Below are positions 29,024 through 39,812 of a DNA stretch of 64,000 nucleotides, piece by piece (position 1 is the stretch's first letter; each line of letters begins with the position of its first letter). The position numbers and the translations under genes are program-made. The DNA comes from Pseudomonas sp. ANT_H4 (GTDB lineage Bacteria > Pseudomonadota > Gammaproteobacteria > Pseudomonadales > Pseudomonadaceae). A model generated the notes under the pieces. The model did not search any database, was not told the DNA's origin, and saw only the letters and a program-made list of their open reading frames with translations. The stretch lies in NCBI RefSeq assembly GCF_008369295.1, contig NZ_VOBG01000003.1, positions 62,001 to 126,000 of the forward strand, read 5' to 3'.

Positions 29024-29042
29024 TAACCAACGCAGGTGTTGA

Positions 29043-30248
29043 ATGAAAACGCTTTGGCAACACTGCCACGTCGCAACCATGGCCCAGGGCAAGTACTCGA
29101 TTATCGAGGACGCCGCCATCGTGACATCAGGCACGCTCATCGAGTGGATCGGCCCTCGCGGCGAACTGCCGGGTGCTGACTATGCGAAGACTCATGACCT
29201 GCAAGGCGCATGGGTCACGCCGGGGTTGATCGATTGCCACACCCACACGGTGTTTGGTGGCAATCGCAGCGGTGAGTTCGAGCAGCGGCTGCAAGGCGTG
29301 AGTTACGCCGAGATCGCAGCTGCCGGTGGCGGTATTGCCAGCACCGTGCGCGCCACCCGCGCAGCCACGGAAGATGAACTGTTTGCCAGCGCCCACAAGC
29401 GTCTGCGCAGCTTGCTGCGTGACGGCGTGACCACGGTGGAGATCAAGTCCGGCTACGGCCTGGATTTGGCCAGCGAACGCAAGATCCTGCGGGTGATCCG
29501 TCGCCTGGGCACCGAGCTTCCCGTTAGTGTGCGCAGCACCTGCCTGGCGGCCCACGCCTTGCCGCCGGAATACGTCGATCGTGCCGACGCCTACATCGAA
29601 CACATCTGCAGTGAAATGCTCCCGACCCTGGCGGCCGAAGGGCTGGTGGACGCGGTGGACGCCTTCTGCGAATACCTGGCGTTCTCCCCGGAACAAGTGG
29701 AACGGGTGTTTATCGCCGCGCAGCAACTTGGCTTGCCGGTGAAACTGCACGCCGAGCAACTGTCGTCCCTGCACGGCTCCAGCCTGGCGGCGCGTTATCA
29801 GGCGTTGTCGGCGGACCATCTGGAGTTCATGACCGAAGACGATGCCATCGCCATGGCCGCCTCGGGCACCGTCGCGGTGTTGCTGCCGGGAGCGTTCTAC
29901 TTCCTGCGCGAAACCCAACTGCCGCCCATGGACGTCCTGCGCAAACACGGGGTGAAGATCGCCATCGCCAGCGATCTAAACCCAGGCACCTCGCCAGCGT
30001 TGTCGGTGCGGCTGATGTTGAACATGGCGTGCACCTTATTCCGAATGACCCCCGAGGAAGCGCTGGCTGGCGCGACCCAACATGCGGCTACCGCTTTGGG
30101 CATGGGTGATACCCATGGTTCGCTGGAAGTGGGCAAGGTGGCGGACTTTGTCGCCTGGCAGATCGATCGCCCCGCCGACCTGGCTTACTGGCTGGGCGGC
30201 GAGTTGGATAAACGCGTCGTGCGCCACGGCGTCGACGTCACTGTTTAA
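29043..30248 (+). CDS. hutI: Imidazolonepropionase
   Basis: This 401-residue metal-dependent amidohydrolase opens imidazolone-5-propionate to N-formimino-glutamate. The metal-binding HTHTVFGG lies in [16 protein letters not shown] near residue 66. KLHAEQLSS and [10 protein letters not shown] are the further family motifs. It follows hutT after 19 bp and precedes hutG by 11 bp, so it is one operon. Confidence 0.97.
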   Translation: MKTLWQHCHVATMAQGKYSIIEDAAIVTSGTLIEWIGPRGELPGADYAKTHDLQGAWVTPGLIDCHTHTVFGGNRSGEFEQRLQGVSYAEIAAAGGGIASTVRATRAATEDELFASAHKRLRSLLRDGVTTVEIKSGYGLDLASERKILRVIRRLGTELPVSVRSTCLAAHALPPEYVDRADAYIEHICSEMLPTLAAEGLVDAVDAFCEYLAFSPEQVERVFIAAQQLGLPVKLHAEQLSSLHGSSLAARYQALSADHLEFMTEDDAIAMAASGTVAVLLPGAFYFLRETQLPPMDVLRKHGVKIAIASDLNPGTSPALSVRLMLNMACTLFRMTPEEALAGATQHAATALGMGDTHGSLEVGKVADFVAWQIDRPADLAYWLGGELDKRVVRHGVDVTV

Positions 30249-30259
30249 GGAGCACCGTT

Positions 30260-31060
30260 GTGGATAAGGTTTTGAGCTTCAAACAAGGCAGCACACCGCT
30301 GCTGATCAGCATGCCCCACGCTGGTTTGCGCCTGACCCCTGTGGTCGAGGCCGGGTTGATCCCCGAGGCGCAAAGCCTGCCGGACACCGACTGGCATATC
30401 CCCACGCTTTATGACTTCGCCAAAGAACTGGGCGCCAGCACCCTGGCCGCGGAGTATTCGCGCTTTGTCATCGACCTCAACCGGCCGTCCGACGACAAAC
30501 CGCTGTACGTCGGCGCCACCACCGGCCTGTACCCGGCGACGCTGTTCGACGGCGTGCCGTTGTTCCGCGAAGGCCTGGAGCCCTCAAAGGCCGAGCGCGC
30601 GACCTATCTGGAACAGATCTGGACGCCGTATCACCGCACCCTGCAAGAAGAGTTGGCCCGCCTCAAGGCCGAGTTCGGCTACGCGCTGCTGTTTGATGCC
30701 CACTCGATCCGCTCAGTGATCGCGCACCTGTTCGACGGCAAACTGCCCGATTTCAACCTCGGCACCTTCAACGGCGCCGCCTGCGATCCTCAACTGGCGA
30801 GCCAACTGGAAGCCATCTGCGCCGCACATCCACAGTACAGCCATGTGCTTAATGGTCGCTTCAAGGGCGGGCATATCACCCGCCATTACGGCAACCCGGC
30901 AGACAATATCCATGCGGTGCAGCTGGAGTTGGGGCAGTGCACATATATGGAAGAGTTTGAGCCGTTCCGGTATCGGGCGGACGTGGCTGAGCCGACACGG
31001 GTGGTGTTGAAGGAATTGCTGGAAGGGTTCCTGACGTGGGGGCAGAAGCATTATCGGTGA
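30260..31060 (+). CDS. hutG: N-formylglutamate deformylase
   Basis: This 266-residue protein hydrolyses N-formylglutamate to glutamate and formate, the last hut step and the partner of HutF. It starts with GTG 30260 (AAGGAG upstream). Visible family motifs include STPLLISMPHAGLRL, DTDWHIPTLYDF, FVIDLNRP and FDAHSIRS. It is the last gene of the hut operon; no hairpin is obvious behind it, and a decayed hydrolase fragment follows. Confidence 0.95.
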   Translation: MDKVLSFKQGSTPLLISMPHAGLRLTPVVEAGLIPEAQSLPDTDWHIPTLYDFAKELGASTLAAEYSRFVIDLNRPSDDKPLYVGATTGLYPATLFDGVPLFREGLEPSKAERATYLEQIWTPYHRTLQEELARLKAEFGYALLFDAHSIRSVIAHLFDGKLPDFNLGTFNGAACDPQLASQLEAICAAHPQYSHVLNGRFKGGHITRHYGNPADNIHAVQLELGQCTYMEEFEPFRYRADVAEPTRVVLKELLEGFLTWGQKHYR

Positions 31061-31094
31061 CTTGCGGCAGCCATGGGTATTTACACAGCTCTTG

Positions 31095-31310
31095 AGGTTG
31101 CTGATTGCCGTGGCGCAGTTCGACCCATTGCGCGATGACGGCATGCTTTACGCCGAGCGCCTGCAAGCGGCCGGGGTGGCTGCCACGCTGTACCCGGGCA
31201 AAGGCCTGATTCACGGTTGTTTGCGGGCGCGGGGCCAGGTGGCCGAGGTGGATCGCCTGTACGAATACCTGCTCAGCTACCTGCGGGAGGTTCTGTTGAC
31301 CGAGGTCTGA
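31095..31310 (+). pseudogene. C-terminal remnant of an alpha/beta hydrolase (esterase type)
   Basis: The readable stretch AQFDPLRDDGMLYAERLQAA, then GVAATLYPGKGLIHGCL, is the last third of an Aes-type lipase/esterase. It contains the FDPLRD acid region and the LIHGC catalytic-His region. The nucleophile GxSxG part is missing, and the fragment begins abruptly 35 bp after hutG. It keeps an open frame to a normal stop. It is most likely a deletion relic; a short expressed protein cannot be excluded. Confidence 0.7.
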
Positions 31311-31413
31311 TTCGTCAAGGACATGCTCATTGCACCATTCGGGTTTATGATGCCAGACGGCAAAATAATAGATGTCCCACCAGGGATGAACTCGACCCCT
31401 TACGGAGCGCGCA

Positions 31414-32385
31414 ATGCAGACTTTGTACCCGCAGATCAAACCCTACGCCCGGCACGATCTGGCCGTCGATGAACCCCATGTGTTGTACGTCGACGAAAGC
31501 GGTTCCCCGCAAGGCCTGCCCGTTGTGTTCATCCATGGTGGCCCTGGCGCCGGGTGCGATGCCCAGAGCCGGTGTTATTTTGACCCGAACATGTATCGGA
31601 TCATTACTTTCGACCAGCGCGGCTGCGGTCGCTCCACGCCTCACGCCAACCTGGAAAACAACACTACCTGGGATCTGGTGGCCGACCTTGAGCGGATTCG
31701 CCAACACCTGGGCATCGACAAATGGGTGCTGTTCGGCGGTTCCTGGGGTTCAACCCTGGCCCTGGCCTACGCACAAACCCACCCCGAGCGTGTCCACGGT
31801 TTGATCGTGCGGGGCATCTTCCTCGCCCGTCCCCAGGAAATCGAATGGTTCTATCAGGCCGGTGCCAGCCGCCTGTTCCCCGACTACTGGCAGGACTACA
31901 TCGCGCCGATCCCACAGGACGAGCGTCACGACCTGCTTACCGCCTTCCACAAGCGCCTGATCGGCAGCGACCAGATTGCCCAGATGCACGCCGCCAAGGC
32001 CTGGTCGACCTGGGAAGGCCGTACTGCCACCCTGCGTCCAAATTCGTTGGTGGTTGATCGTTTCAGCGAGCCGCAGCGCGCGCTGTCCATTGCCCGTATT
32101 GAATGCCACTACTTCACCAACAACGCCTTCCTTGAGCCCAACCAACTGATTCGCGACATGCACAAGATCGCCCACCTGCCTGGCGTCATCGTCCACGGCC
32201 GCTACGATGTGATCTGCCCGCTGGATAACGCGTGGGCGTTGCATCAGGCTTGGCCCAACAGCGAACTGCAGGTGATCCGTGATGCTGGCCATGCCGCTTC
32301 CGAGCCAGGTATTACTGACGCGTTGGTGCGTGCGGCGAGCCAAATGGCACGACGTCTGCTTGATTTACCTCCAGAAGAAGCATGA
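31414..32385 (+). CDS. pip: Proline iminopeptidase
   Basis: This 323-residue alpha/beta-hydrolase removes N-terminal proline from peptides (peptidase family S33). The oxyanion HGGPGAGC lies near residue 41, the nucleophile elbow [10 protein letters not shown] near 109, GRYDVICP holds the Asp, and DAGHAASE the His. The stop overlaps the dtd start by ATGA, so the pair is coupled. Confidence 0.95.
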   Translation: MQTLYPQIKPYARHDLAVDEPHVLYVDESGSPQGLPVVFIHGGPGAGCDAQSRCYFDPNMYRIITFDQRGCGRSTPHANLENNTTWDLVADLERIRQHLGIDKWVLFGGSWGSTLALAYAQTHPERVHGLIVRGIFLARPQEIEWFYQAGASRLFPDYWQDYIAPIPQDERHDLLTAFHKRLIGSDQIAQMHAAKAWSTWEGRTATLRPNSLVVDRFSEPQRALSIARIECHYFTNNAFLEPNQLIRDMHKIAHLPGVIVHGRYDVICPLDNAWALHQAWPNSELQVIRDAGHAASEPGITDALVRAASQMARRLLDLPPEEA

Positions 32386-32819
32386 AGGGGCTTTTGCAGC
32401 GGGTGCGAGGCGCCCGGGTCGAAGTAGCGGGGGAAGTAGTCGGCGCAATAGGCCAGGGTTTGCTGGTGCTCGTGGCCGTCGAGCCTTCAGATACCCAGGC
32501 AAGTGCCGACAAGCTCTTGCATAAGCTGCTTAACTATCGGGTGTTCAGCGACGACGAGGGCAAGATGAACCTGTCGTTGAAGGACATCGGCGGCGGGTTG
32601 CTGCTGGTTTCACAGTTCACCCTGGCGGCGGATACCAAAAGTGGCCTGCGCCCCAGCTTCTCCACGGCGGCCCCTCCGGCGCTGGCAGAGGCGCTTTTTG
32701 AGCACTTGTTGTTACAAGCGCAACAATTGCATGGCACGGTGGCGGCGGGGCGTTTTGGCGCGGATATGCAGGTGCATTTGGTCAATGACGGGCCGGTCAC
32801 CTTCCTGTTACAGACCTGA
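32382..32819 (+). CDS. dtd: D-aminoacyl-tRNA deacylase
   Basis: This 145-residue cytoplasmic homodimer frees D-amino acids from mischarged tRNAs. It has the DTD motifs SQFTLAAD near residue 78 and NDGPVTFLL at the C-terminus. It overlaps pip by 4 bp, an arrangement typical of Pseudomonas. Confidence 0.96.
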   Translation: MKGLLQRVRGARVEVAGEVVGAIGQGLLVLVAVEPSDTQASADKLLHKLLNYRVFSDDEGKMNLSLKDIGGGLLLVSQFTLAADTKSGLRPSFSTAAPPALAEALFEHLLLQAQQLHGTVAAGRFGADMQVHLVNDGPVTFLLQT

Positions 32820-33086
32820 ATGTACTGAAAACGACTTTTAATGCCCAAAAACACAGGTTTTCACTACAAATACTTCGTTGCCCCTGATGCGTTGTCTTGC
32901 GGGCTACTAGATAATCGCGCGCTACGGGGATCAGCGTTAATTGGTCCATTTTTGACTTAGGTAGAGACTTGTCCGATAGCCATTGGGGAATCATTTAGCC
33001 CCGTGGGAGTCGGAACAATGCTCGCCAACCTGGCATATAGATAGCTGGCCGTTGGTTTTTTGATCTGTTTTCGGCGAGGGTTGCTC

Positions 33087-34823
33087 GTGATTGTTAGTCC
33101 CTGTAATGCACCAAAATTGTCTGCCAAGCGGTTACGAAACGCACTGGTAACGGGCTCCGCCCTGTTTTGCCTGCTCGGCGCGGGTCAACTGTGGGCATTC
33201 AGTCTGGATGATGTGTCGGCCAAGGCAAAAGAGCTGGCCGGGCAGAAATACCAAGCCCCGCGCAGCAATCTGCCAAACGAATTTCGCGAAATGAAATTCG
33301 CTGATTACCAGAAAATTCGTTTTCGCCATGAAAAAGCCGAGTGGGCCGATCAGAAAACTCCGTTCAAGCTGTCCTTCTATCACCAGGGTATGCACTTCGA
33401 TACACCGGTAAAGATCAATGAAGTCACCGCCACTGACGTCCAGGAAATCAAGTACGACCCGGCTCGTTTCGATTTCGGCGACGTCAAGGTTGATCCCAAG
33501 GCTACCGAACAGCTGGGTTATGCCGGCTTTCGTGTCCTGTACCCGATCAACAAGGACGACAAGCAAGACGAAATCATGACCATGCTCGGCGCCAGCTACT
33601 TCCGCGTCGTTGGCAAGGATCAGGTCTACGGTTTGTCTGCCCGCGGCATGGCCATCGACACCGCGCTGCCGTCTGGCGAAGAATTCCCGCGTTTCACCGA
33701 GTTCTGGATTGAGCGTCCAAAACCGGATGACAAGCACTTGGTGATCTTCGCCCTGCTGGATTCGCCACGGGCTACCGGCGCCTACCGCCTGATCCTGCGT
33801 CCGGGTACCGACACCATCGTCGATGTCAAATCCCAGATGTTCCTGCGCGACAAAGTCACCAAGCTGGGCATTGCCCCGCTGACCAGCATGTACCTGTTCG
33901 GCGCCAATCAGCCGTCCAAGGTCCTCAACTACCGCCGTGAGCTGCACGACTCCAGCGGCCTGTCGATCCATGCCGGTAACGGCGAGTGGATCTGGCGTCC
34001 GCTGAACAACCCTAAACACCTGTCGGTCAGCAACTTCAGCGTGGAAAACCCGCGTGGTTTCGGCCTGCTGCAACGCGGTCGCAACTTCAGCCAGTACGAA
34101 GACCTCGACGACAACTACGACAAGCGCCCAAGCGCCTGGATCGAGCCTGAGGGCGACTGGGGCAAGGGTTCCGTCGACCTGGTAGAGATCCCGACTGCCG
34201 ATGAAACCAACGACAACATCGTTGCCTTCTGGAGCCCGGAAAAGCTGCCAGAGCCCGGCCAGCCGCTGGACGTCAGCTACCGCCTGCACTGGACCCTCAA
34301 TGACGCACCGTTCCATTCCCCTGACAGTGCTTGGGTCAAGCAGACCTTGCGCTCTACGGGTGATGTGAAACAGTCCAACCTGATCCGTCAGCCAGATGGC
34401 AGCGTTGCCTACCTGGTGGACTTCGAGGGCCCGTCCCTCAAGGCCCTGCTGCCAGATGCCCAGGTTCGCAGCCAGGTCAGCGTCGGCGACAATGCCGAGT
34501 TGGTGGAAAACAGCGTTCGCTACAACCCGCACACAAAAGGCTGGCGCCTGACCCTGCGCATGAAGATCAAGGACGCGGGCAAGCCAACCGAGATGCGTGC
34601 GGCCCTGGTCCAGGACGTTGCAGTGCCGGAACCGGAAAAGGCTTCGACCCAAGTGTTGAAAGCGGACAAAGTACTGGCCAAGCAACATGAGAAACAGGCC
34701 AAGAAAGACGCCAAAGATAAGGAAGCCAAGCAGCCAGAAGCTGCCCCAGCCACACCGGAGCCGGTCAAAACTGAACAAGTCCTGACCGAAACCTGGAGCT
34801 ATCAGTTGCCTGCCGATGAGTAA
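33087..34823 (+). CDS. opgG: Periplasmic glucan biosynthesis protein OpgG
   Basis: This 578-residue periplasmic protein is needed for branching and release of osmoregulated periplasmic glucans. The start is GTG 33087, six bases after GAGGG. A long signal sequence follows (cleavage near LWA-FS, about residue 41). The MdoG domain spans about 45-530. The C-terminal tail is Lys/Ala/Glu-rich ([20 protein letters not shown]) and longer than in E. coli. It overlaps opgH by 8 bp. The 267-bp gap before it, which follows dtd, holds no clear promoter. Confidence 0.95.
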   Translation: MIVSPCNAPKLSAKRLRNALVTGSALFCLLGAGQLWAFSLDDVSAKAKELAGQKYQAPRSNLPNEFREMKFADYQKIRFRHEKAEWADQKTPFKLSFYHQGMHFDTPVKINEVTATDVQEIKYDPARFDFGDVKVDPKATEQLGYAGFRVLYPINKDDKQDEIMTMLGASYFRVVGKDQVYGLSARGMAIDTALPSGEEFPRFTEFWIERPKPDDKHLVIFALLDSPRATGAYRLILRPGTDTIVDVKSQMFLRDKVTKLGIAPLTSMYLFGANQPSKVLNYRRELHDSSGLSIHAGNGEWIWRPLNNPKHLSVSNFSVENPRGFGLLQRGRNFSQYEDLDDNYDKRPSAWIEPEGDWGKGSVDLVEIPTADETNDNIVAFWSPEKLPEPGQPLDVSYRLHWTLNDAPFHSPDSAWVKQTLRSTGDVKQSNLIRQPDGSVAYLVDFEGPSLKALLPDAQVRSQVSVGDNAELVENSVRYNPHTKGWRLTLRMKIKDAGKPTEMRAALVQDVAVPEPEKASTQVLKADKVLAKQHEKQAKKDAKDKEAKQPEAAPATPEPVKTEQVLTETWSYQLPADE

Positions 34824-37386
34824 CTCTCAAGCCCAGCCAGAGACGCTTGCCGAGTATCTGGCGCATCTTCCGATGACTGATGAGCAGCGCGCCGAACTCG
34901 TGGGCTGCAACTCCTTCGCCGAACTGCACGAGCGCCTCTCGTCTTCGACCTTCGACGCCCCGGCCGACGCTGCCCAAGCGTCGGTAGGTCGGCGACTGAC
35001 CCTCAACACGGCCGAAGAGCTGCAAGATGCTGAGATGCTCGCGCTCGACGCCAGCGGTCGCGTCTGCCTCAAGGCCACGCCGCCGATCCGTCGGACCAAG
35101 GTGGTGCCTGAACCTTGGCGCACCAATATCCTGGTACGCGGCTGGCGCCGGCTGACCGGTCGCTCCAATCCTCCGGCACCGCCGAAGGACGAGCGCGTGC
35201 TGCCCGCTGCCCGCTGGCGCACGGTCGGTTCGATCCGTCGTTACATCCTGTTGACACTGATGCTCGGCCAGACGATCGTCGCCGGCTGGTACATGAAAGG
35301 CATCATGCCGTATCAGGGCTGGTCCTTCGTCGACATGGACGAGATCCGCAACCAGACCCTGATGGCGACCGCTACCCAGGTCCTGCCTTACGCCCTGCAA
35401 ACCAGCATCCTGATTCTGTTCGGGATACTGTTTTGCTGGGTCTCGGCCGGTTTCTGGACCGCGCTGATGGGTTTCCTGGAACTGCTGACCGGCCACGACA
35501 AGTACCGTATTTCCGGGAAAAGCGCTGGCGATGAGCCAATTCCCAAGGAAGCTCGTACCGCCCTGGTCATGCCGATCTGCAACGAAGACGTGCCACGGGT
35601 ATTCGCTGGCCTGCGGGCGACTTTCGAGTCGGTTGCCGCGACCGGTGACCTGGATCGCTTCGACTTCTTCGTCCTCAGTGACAGTAACGACGCCGATATC
35701 TGCATCGCCGAACAGCAAGCCTGGCTTGACGTGTGCCGCGACGCGGGTGGCTTCGGCAAAATTTTCTATCGCCGCCGTCGCCGTCGCGTCAAACGCAAGA
35801 GCGGCAACCTCGACGACTTCTGCCGTCGCTGGGGCGGTGACTACAAGTACATGGTGGTGCTCGACGCCGACAGCGTGATGAGCGGCGAATGCCTGACCAG
35901 CCTGGTGCGCTTGATGGAAGCCACGCCGGACGCCGGTATCATCCAGACCGCGCCACGGGCGTCGGGCATGGACACGCTGTATGCGCGCATGCAGCAGTTC
36001 GCTACCCGCGTCTACGGCCCGCTATTTACTGCCGGCCTGCACTTCTGGCAGTTGGGTGAATCCCACTACTGGGGTCACAACGCAATCATCCGCATGAAGC
36101 CGTTTATCGAGCACTGCGCCCTGGCGCCATTGCCCGGTAAAGGCGCGTTTGCCGGTGCCATCCTCTCTCACGACTTCGTTGAAGCGGCGCTGATGCGTCG
36201 TGCCGGCTGGGGCGTGTGGATTGCCTACGATTTGCCCGGCAGCTACGAAGAATTGCCGCCCAACCTGCTGGACGAACTCAAGCGTGACCGTCGCTGGTGC
36301 CACGGCAACCTGATGAACTTCCGCCTGTTCCTGGTCAAGGGCATGCACCCGGTGCACCGTGCGGTGTTCCTTACCGGCGTGATGTCGTACCTGTCGGCGC
36401 CGTTGTGGTTCTTCTTCCTGGTGCTGTCGACCGCTCTGCTGGCGGTCAACACCCTGATGGAGCCGCAGTACTTCATGGCGCCACGCCAGTTGTACCCGCT
36501 GTGGCCGCAATGGCATCCGGACAAGGCGGTAGCGCTGTTCTCCACCACCATCGTGCTGCTGTTCCTGCCCAAGCTGTTGAGCATCATCCTGATCTGGGCC
36601 AAGGGCGCGAAAGAGTTCGGCGGCAAGTTCAAGGTGACCCTGTCGATGCTGCTGGAGATGCTGTTCTCCGTGCTGCTGGCGCCGGTGCGGATGATTTTCC
36701 ACACCCGCTTCGTGCTCGCCGCGTTCCTCGGCTGGGCCGCGACCTGGAACTCGCCGCAGCGTGACGACGACTCCACACCGTGGAGCGAGGCGGTCAAGCG
36801 TCACGGTCCGCAAACGTTGCTCGGCTTTTTCTGGGCGCTGCTGGTGGTGTGGTTGAACCCAAGCTTCCTGTGGTGGCTGGTGCCGATTGTCGGTTCGCTG
36901 ATGCTGTCGATCCCGGTTTCGGTGATTTCAAGCCGGGTCAAGCTGGGCCTCAAGTCGCGCGACGAAAGCCTGTTCCTGATCCCTGAGGAATACAATCCGC
37001 CCCAGGCACTGCTGTCGACCGACCAGTACACCCACGAAAACCGTTGGCACGCGCTCAATGACGGTTTCGTGCGGGCCGTGGTCGATCCTCAGCAGAACGC
37101 TCTGGCCTGTGCCCTGGCGACCTCTCGGCATGGTCACGCGGAGCCGATTGAGTTGCTGCGTATCGAACGTGTTCGTCATGCATTGAGCGTCGGCCCAGCC
37201 GGCCTCAATAACGGCGAACGCCTGGCCTTGCTCAGTGATCCAGTCGCCCTGGGACGCTTGCATGAGCAGGTCTGGAGCGAAGGTCACGCGGAATGGCTAG
37301 GTGCCTGGCGTGAATCGGTCAAGTCCGACCCCCACGCGCCGTTGCTGCCTTTGCAACCGCTGTCGTCCCAGGCTCAACCAGCCTGA
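34816..37386 (+). CDS. opgH: Glucan glucosyltransferase OpgH
   Basis: This 856-residue inner-membrane GT2 enzyme makes the beta-1,2-glucan backbone from UDP-glucose. The N-terminal cytoplasmic region is followed by two helices (about 140-210). The catalytic domain has [17 protein letters not shown] (DxD) and the [11 protein letters not shown] motif (QRxRW type) near residue 490. Several C-terminal helices follow. It is translationally coupled to opgG and ends at a hairpin. Confidence 0.96.
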   Translation: MSNSQAQPETLAEYLAHLPMTDEQRAELVGCNSFAELHERLSSSTFDAPADAAQASVGRRLTLNTAEELQDAEMLALDASGRVCLKATPPIRRTKVVPEPWRTNILVRGWRRLTGRSNPPAPPKDERVLPAARWRTVGSIRRYILLTLMLGQTIVAGWYMKGIMPYQGWSFVDMDEIRNQTLMATATQVLPYALQTSILILFGILFCWVSAGFWTALMGFLELLTGHDKYRISGKSAGDEPIPKEARTALVMPICNEDVPRVFAGLRATFESVAATGDLDRFDFFVLSDSNDADICIAEQQAWLDVCRDAGGFGKIFYRRRRRRVKRKSGNLDDFCRRWGGDYKYMVVLDADSVMSGECLTSLVRLMEATPDAGIIQTAPRASGMDTLYARMQQFATRVYGPLFTAGLHFWQLGESHYWGHNAIIRMKPFIEHCALAPLPGKGAFAGAILSHDFVEAALMRRAGWGVWIAYDLPGSYEELPPNLLDELKRDRRWCHGNLMNFRLFLVKGMHPVHRAVFLTGVMSYLSAPLWFFFLVLSTALLAVNTLMEPQYFMAPRQLYPLWPQWHPDKAVALFSTTIVLLFLPKLLSIILIWAKGAKEFGGKFKVTLSMLLEMLFSVLLAPVRMIFHTRFVLAAFLGWAATWNSPQRDDDSTPWSEAVKRHGPQTLLGFFWALLVVWLNPSFLWWLVPIVGSLMLSIPVSVISSRVKLGLKSRDESLFLIPEEYNPPQALLSTDQYTHENRWHALNDGFVRAVVDPQQNALACALATSRHGHAEPIELLRIERVRHALSVGPAGLNNGERLALLSDPVALGRLHEQVWSEGHAEWLGAWRESVKSDPHAPLLPLQPLSSQAQPA

Positions 37387-37393
37387 TTTAGAC

Positions 37394-37420
37394 GCCCCCG
37401 AGGCTAGTCTCGGGGGCATT
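37394..37420 (+). terminator. Terminator of opgGH
   Basis: A 9-bp perfect GC-rich stem (GCCCCCGAG/CTCGGGGGC) with loop GCTAGT lies 8 bp past opgH. The T-run is weak (ATTTG). Confidence 0.75.
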
Positions 37421-37490
37421 TGAAACGCCCTTCCTGCAGTGTTTTTCCCTTCTGTCACATTGCGACAACGCCTTGTTATTTCGACACAAA

Positions 37491-37655
37491 AGACCCTTTA
37501 CCTACGAACCCCTGGCGTTTGGTTTGAAGAAAGGTGATTACGACAGCCTCAACTGGATCAATCACTTCCTCAATCAAATCGCTCAGGACGGCACCTACGA
37601 TCGCTTGCATGACAAGTGGTTCAGGGACTCGGACTGGTTGGTGGGAATTGAGTGA
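37491..37655 (+). pseudogene. C-terminal fragment of a duplicated amino-acid binding protein
   Basis: The translation RPFTYEPLAFGLKKGDYDSL continues as NWINHFLNQIAQDGTYDRLH and ends DSDWLVGIE. It matches the last 55 residues of the binding protein encoded at 37877-38674 at most positions, including the stop position. The rest of the gene is absent. There is no ribosome site or plausible start. It is best read as the relic of a tandem paralogue that lost its 5' part, with opgH now next to it. The 220 bp that follow hold no gene. Confidence 0.85.
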
Positions 37656-37876
37656 AGGTCATAACTGCTTACACATCTAAGGAGTGCCTGGCTCCCGCAG
37701 CAGGCGGTCTACCTGTGCTGTTCGCGCAGCCTTTATGGGTTTTTTCTGTCATATCCGCCAACAAATTCCGCCTAGACCTATGTGCCGGTGGGCGAGTGGG
37801 TTAGCATCGCTCCCCGAAATGGTGCAGCCCTTTTGCGCACCGACCTCACAATAAAATGAGTTCAGGGGACTTGATG

Positions 37877-38674
37877 ATGAAAAAGTATCTCTCGATGCTG
37901 TTGCTTGGCGTTACGGCGCTGGTAGCAGTCAATGCTGCCCAGGCCGGTGCCATCGATGATGCGGTCAAGCGCGGAACGCTGAAAGTCGGGATGGACCCGA
38001 CCTACATGCCGTTCCAGATGACCAACAAGCGCGGTGAAATCATCGGGTTTGAAGTCGACATCCTCAAGGCCATGGCTAAGTCCATGGGCGTCAAGCTGGA
38101 GACGGTCTCCACCGGTTATGACGGCATCATCCCGGCGCTGCTGACCAACAAGTTCGATATGATCGGCAGCGGCATGACCCTGACTCAGGAGCGTAACCTG
38201 CGCCTGAACTTCAGCGAACCCTTCATTGTCGTCGGCCAAACCCTGCTGATCCGCAAGGAGCTGGAAGGCACCATCAAGTCTTATAAAGACCTGAATGACG
38301 AGAAATATCGCCTGACTTCCAAGCTCGGTACGACTGGCGAGATGGTTGCCAAGAAACTGATCTCCAAGGCCAAGTACCACGGCTACGACAACGAGCAGGA
38401 AGGTGTGCTCGACGTGGTCAACGGTAAGGCCGATGCATTCGTCTATGACGCGCCTTACAACGTGGTAGCAGAGAAAAAGGTCGGCAACGGCAAGCTGGTG
38501 TACCTCGACCAGCCGTTCACCTTTGAACCCCTGGCGTTCGGCTTGAAGAAAGGCGACTACGACAGCATCAACTTCATCAATAACTTCCTGCACCAGATCC
38601 GCAACGACGGCACCTACGATCGCATCCATGACAAGTGGTTCAAGAGCAGTGATTGGCTCAAGGACATGGAATAA
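37877..38674 (+). CDS. Polar amino-acid ABC transporter, binding protein
   Basis: This 265-residue periplasmic protein has a signal peptide (MKKYLSMLLLGVTALVAVNA, cleavage near AQA-GA). The SBP family 3 fold shows GTLKVGMDPTYMPFQM, GEIIGFEVDILKAMA and FDMIGSGMTLTQERN. The second of two adjacent ATGs (37874 and 37877) is seven bases after GGGGA and is preferred. With the permease and ATPase downstream it forms a three-gene importer equivalent to the locus next to opgH in P. aeruginosa. The ligand is not deducible. A REPIN separates it from the permease gene. Confidence 0.92.
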   Translation: MKKYLSMLLLGVTALVAVNAAQAGAIDDAVKRGTLKVGMDPTYMPFQMTNKRGEIIGFEVDILKAMAKSMGVKLETVSTGYDGIIPALLTNKFDMIGSGMTLTQERNLRLNFSEPFIVVGQTLLIRKELEGTIKSYKDLNDEKYRLTSKLGTTGEMVAKKLISKAKYHGYDNEQEGVLDVVNGKADAFVYDAPYNVVAEKKVGNGKLVYLDQPFTFEPLAFGLKKGDYDSINFINNFLHQIRNDGTYDRIHDKWFKSSDWLKDME

Positions 38675-38681
38675 GGCTGAC

Positions 38682-38816
38682 TTGTGGCGAGGGGGCTTGC
38701 CCCCCGTTGGCCTGCGAAGCAGGCCTAGTCAGGCAGTGAAGTTTTCAGAAATATTGCGGTGACTGGCTTTCAGGGCTGCTTCTCAGCCCAACGGGGGACA
38801 AGCCCCCTCGCCACAG
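38682..38816. repeat. REPIN (family B)
   Basis: The ends TGTGGCGAGGGGGCTTGCCC and its inverted partner (GACAAGCCCCCTCGCCACAG) flank two smaller hairpins (GGCCTGCGAAGCAGGCC and GGGCTGCTTCTCAGCCC). The core differs from family A. It sits inside the ABC transporter operon. Confidence 0.9.
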
Positions 38817-38852
38817 AAGGGCATGCCCTCCGATCTTGATGGATGTTAAGCA

Positions 38853-39812
38853 ATGAAACAGAAAAAAGCCCAATGGCCCTGGCACCTGCTGACAATGCTG
38901 GTTCTGGTCGGCCTGGCTGGGGCGTTGTACTACGCCACCTCGCTGATGTCCTACGAATGGCGCTGGAACCGCGTGCCGCAATACTTCGCCTACCAGGCCG
39001 AGGAATCCCAGCGAGCGGCAGATATTTCCACAGTCGTTGAACTGGTGCGCAAAGGCGATACTGCCGAAGTAACCCTGCGCAATGGCGCCGGTGACGAGCA
39101 ACATCTCACTGTTGCAGATAACAGCGTGCAAGTGGCTCGCGGCGATGATGTGGCCGAGGGCGATGTGATCGGCGTAACTCGGCATTGGGCGTTGGGCCCG
39201 CTGATGTGGGGCTTGTGGACCACCCTGTGGCTGTCGCTGGTGTCAGGCATTCTGGGCCTGGCCATTGGCTTGGCAACCGGCTTGTGCCGGCTGTCGAACA
39301 ACCCGACCTTGCGGGATCTGTCGACGATCTACGTCGAACTGGTACGCGGTACGCCGCTATTAGTGCAGATCTTCATTTTCTACTTCTTTATTGGCACGGT
39401 GCTCAACCTGTCCCGGGAATTCGCCGGTATCGCCGCCTTGTCGCTGTTTACTGGCGCCTATGTGGCGGAAATCGTTCGCTCCGGGGTGCAGTCGATTGCC
39501 CGTGGCCAGGGCGAAGCTGCCCGTTCCCTGGGCTTGAGCGCTGGCCAATCGATGCGCCATGTGGTGTTGCCGCAAGCCTTCAAACGAGTGCTGCCGCCCC
39601 TGGCCGGGCAATTTATCAGCCTGGTCAAGGACACGTCCCTGGTGTCGGTGATCGCCATTACCGAGCTGCTCAAGAGCGGTCGCGAAGTGATCACCACCTC
39701 GTTCTCGCCGTTTGAAATCCTGTTCTGCGTCGCAGGCCTGTACCTACTGATCAACCTGCCGCTGTCGAAAGTCGCCAGCCGGCTTGAGCGGAGGCTCGCG
39801 CAAAGTGATTGA
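38853..39812 (+). CDS. Polar amino-acid ABC transporter, permease
   Basis: This 319-residue HisM/GlnP-type permease has one N-terminal helix (about 12-32) and a soluble insert of some 80 residues (about 33-115) rich in charged residues, before the five usual permease helices. The EAA signature is [20 protein letters not shown]. The periplasmic insert is also the reason for the greater length than usual (about 220-250). It overlaps the ATPase gene slightly. Confidence 0.92.
   Translation: MKQKKAQWPWHLLTMLVLVGLAGALYYATSLMSYEWRWNRVPQYFAYQAEESQRAADISTVVELVRKGDTAEVTLRNGAGDEQHLTVADNSVQVARGDDVAEGDVIGVTRHWALGPLMWGLWTTLWLSLVSGILGLAIGLATGLCRLSNNPTLRDLSTIYVELVRGTPLLVQIFIFYFFIGTVLNLSREFAGIAALSLFTGAYVAEIVRSGVQSIARGQGEAARSLGLSAGQSMRHVVLPQAFKRVLPPLAGQFISLVKDTSLVSVIAITELLKSGREVITTSFSPFEILFCVAGLYLLINLPLSKVASRLERRLAQSD

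Noticed and set aside
33013..33042. GAACAA ... TATAGA as an AlgU (sigma-22) promoter for opgG
   Set aside because: The -35 box departs from GAACTT, and no good -10 lies at 16-17 bp. The match is too weak to call.
33132..34778. Open frame of 548 codons antisense to opgG
   Set aside because: It mirrors opgG codon structure in high-GC DNA, has no ribosome site and resembles no family. opgG on the other strand is certain.
37821..37841. GGTGC-N11-GCACC palindrome before the amino-acid binding protein gene
   Set aside because: The arms are only 5 bp, and their orientation is the reverse of the NtrC consensus. It may be chance or a small hairpin.
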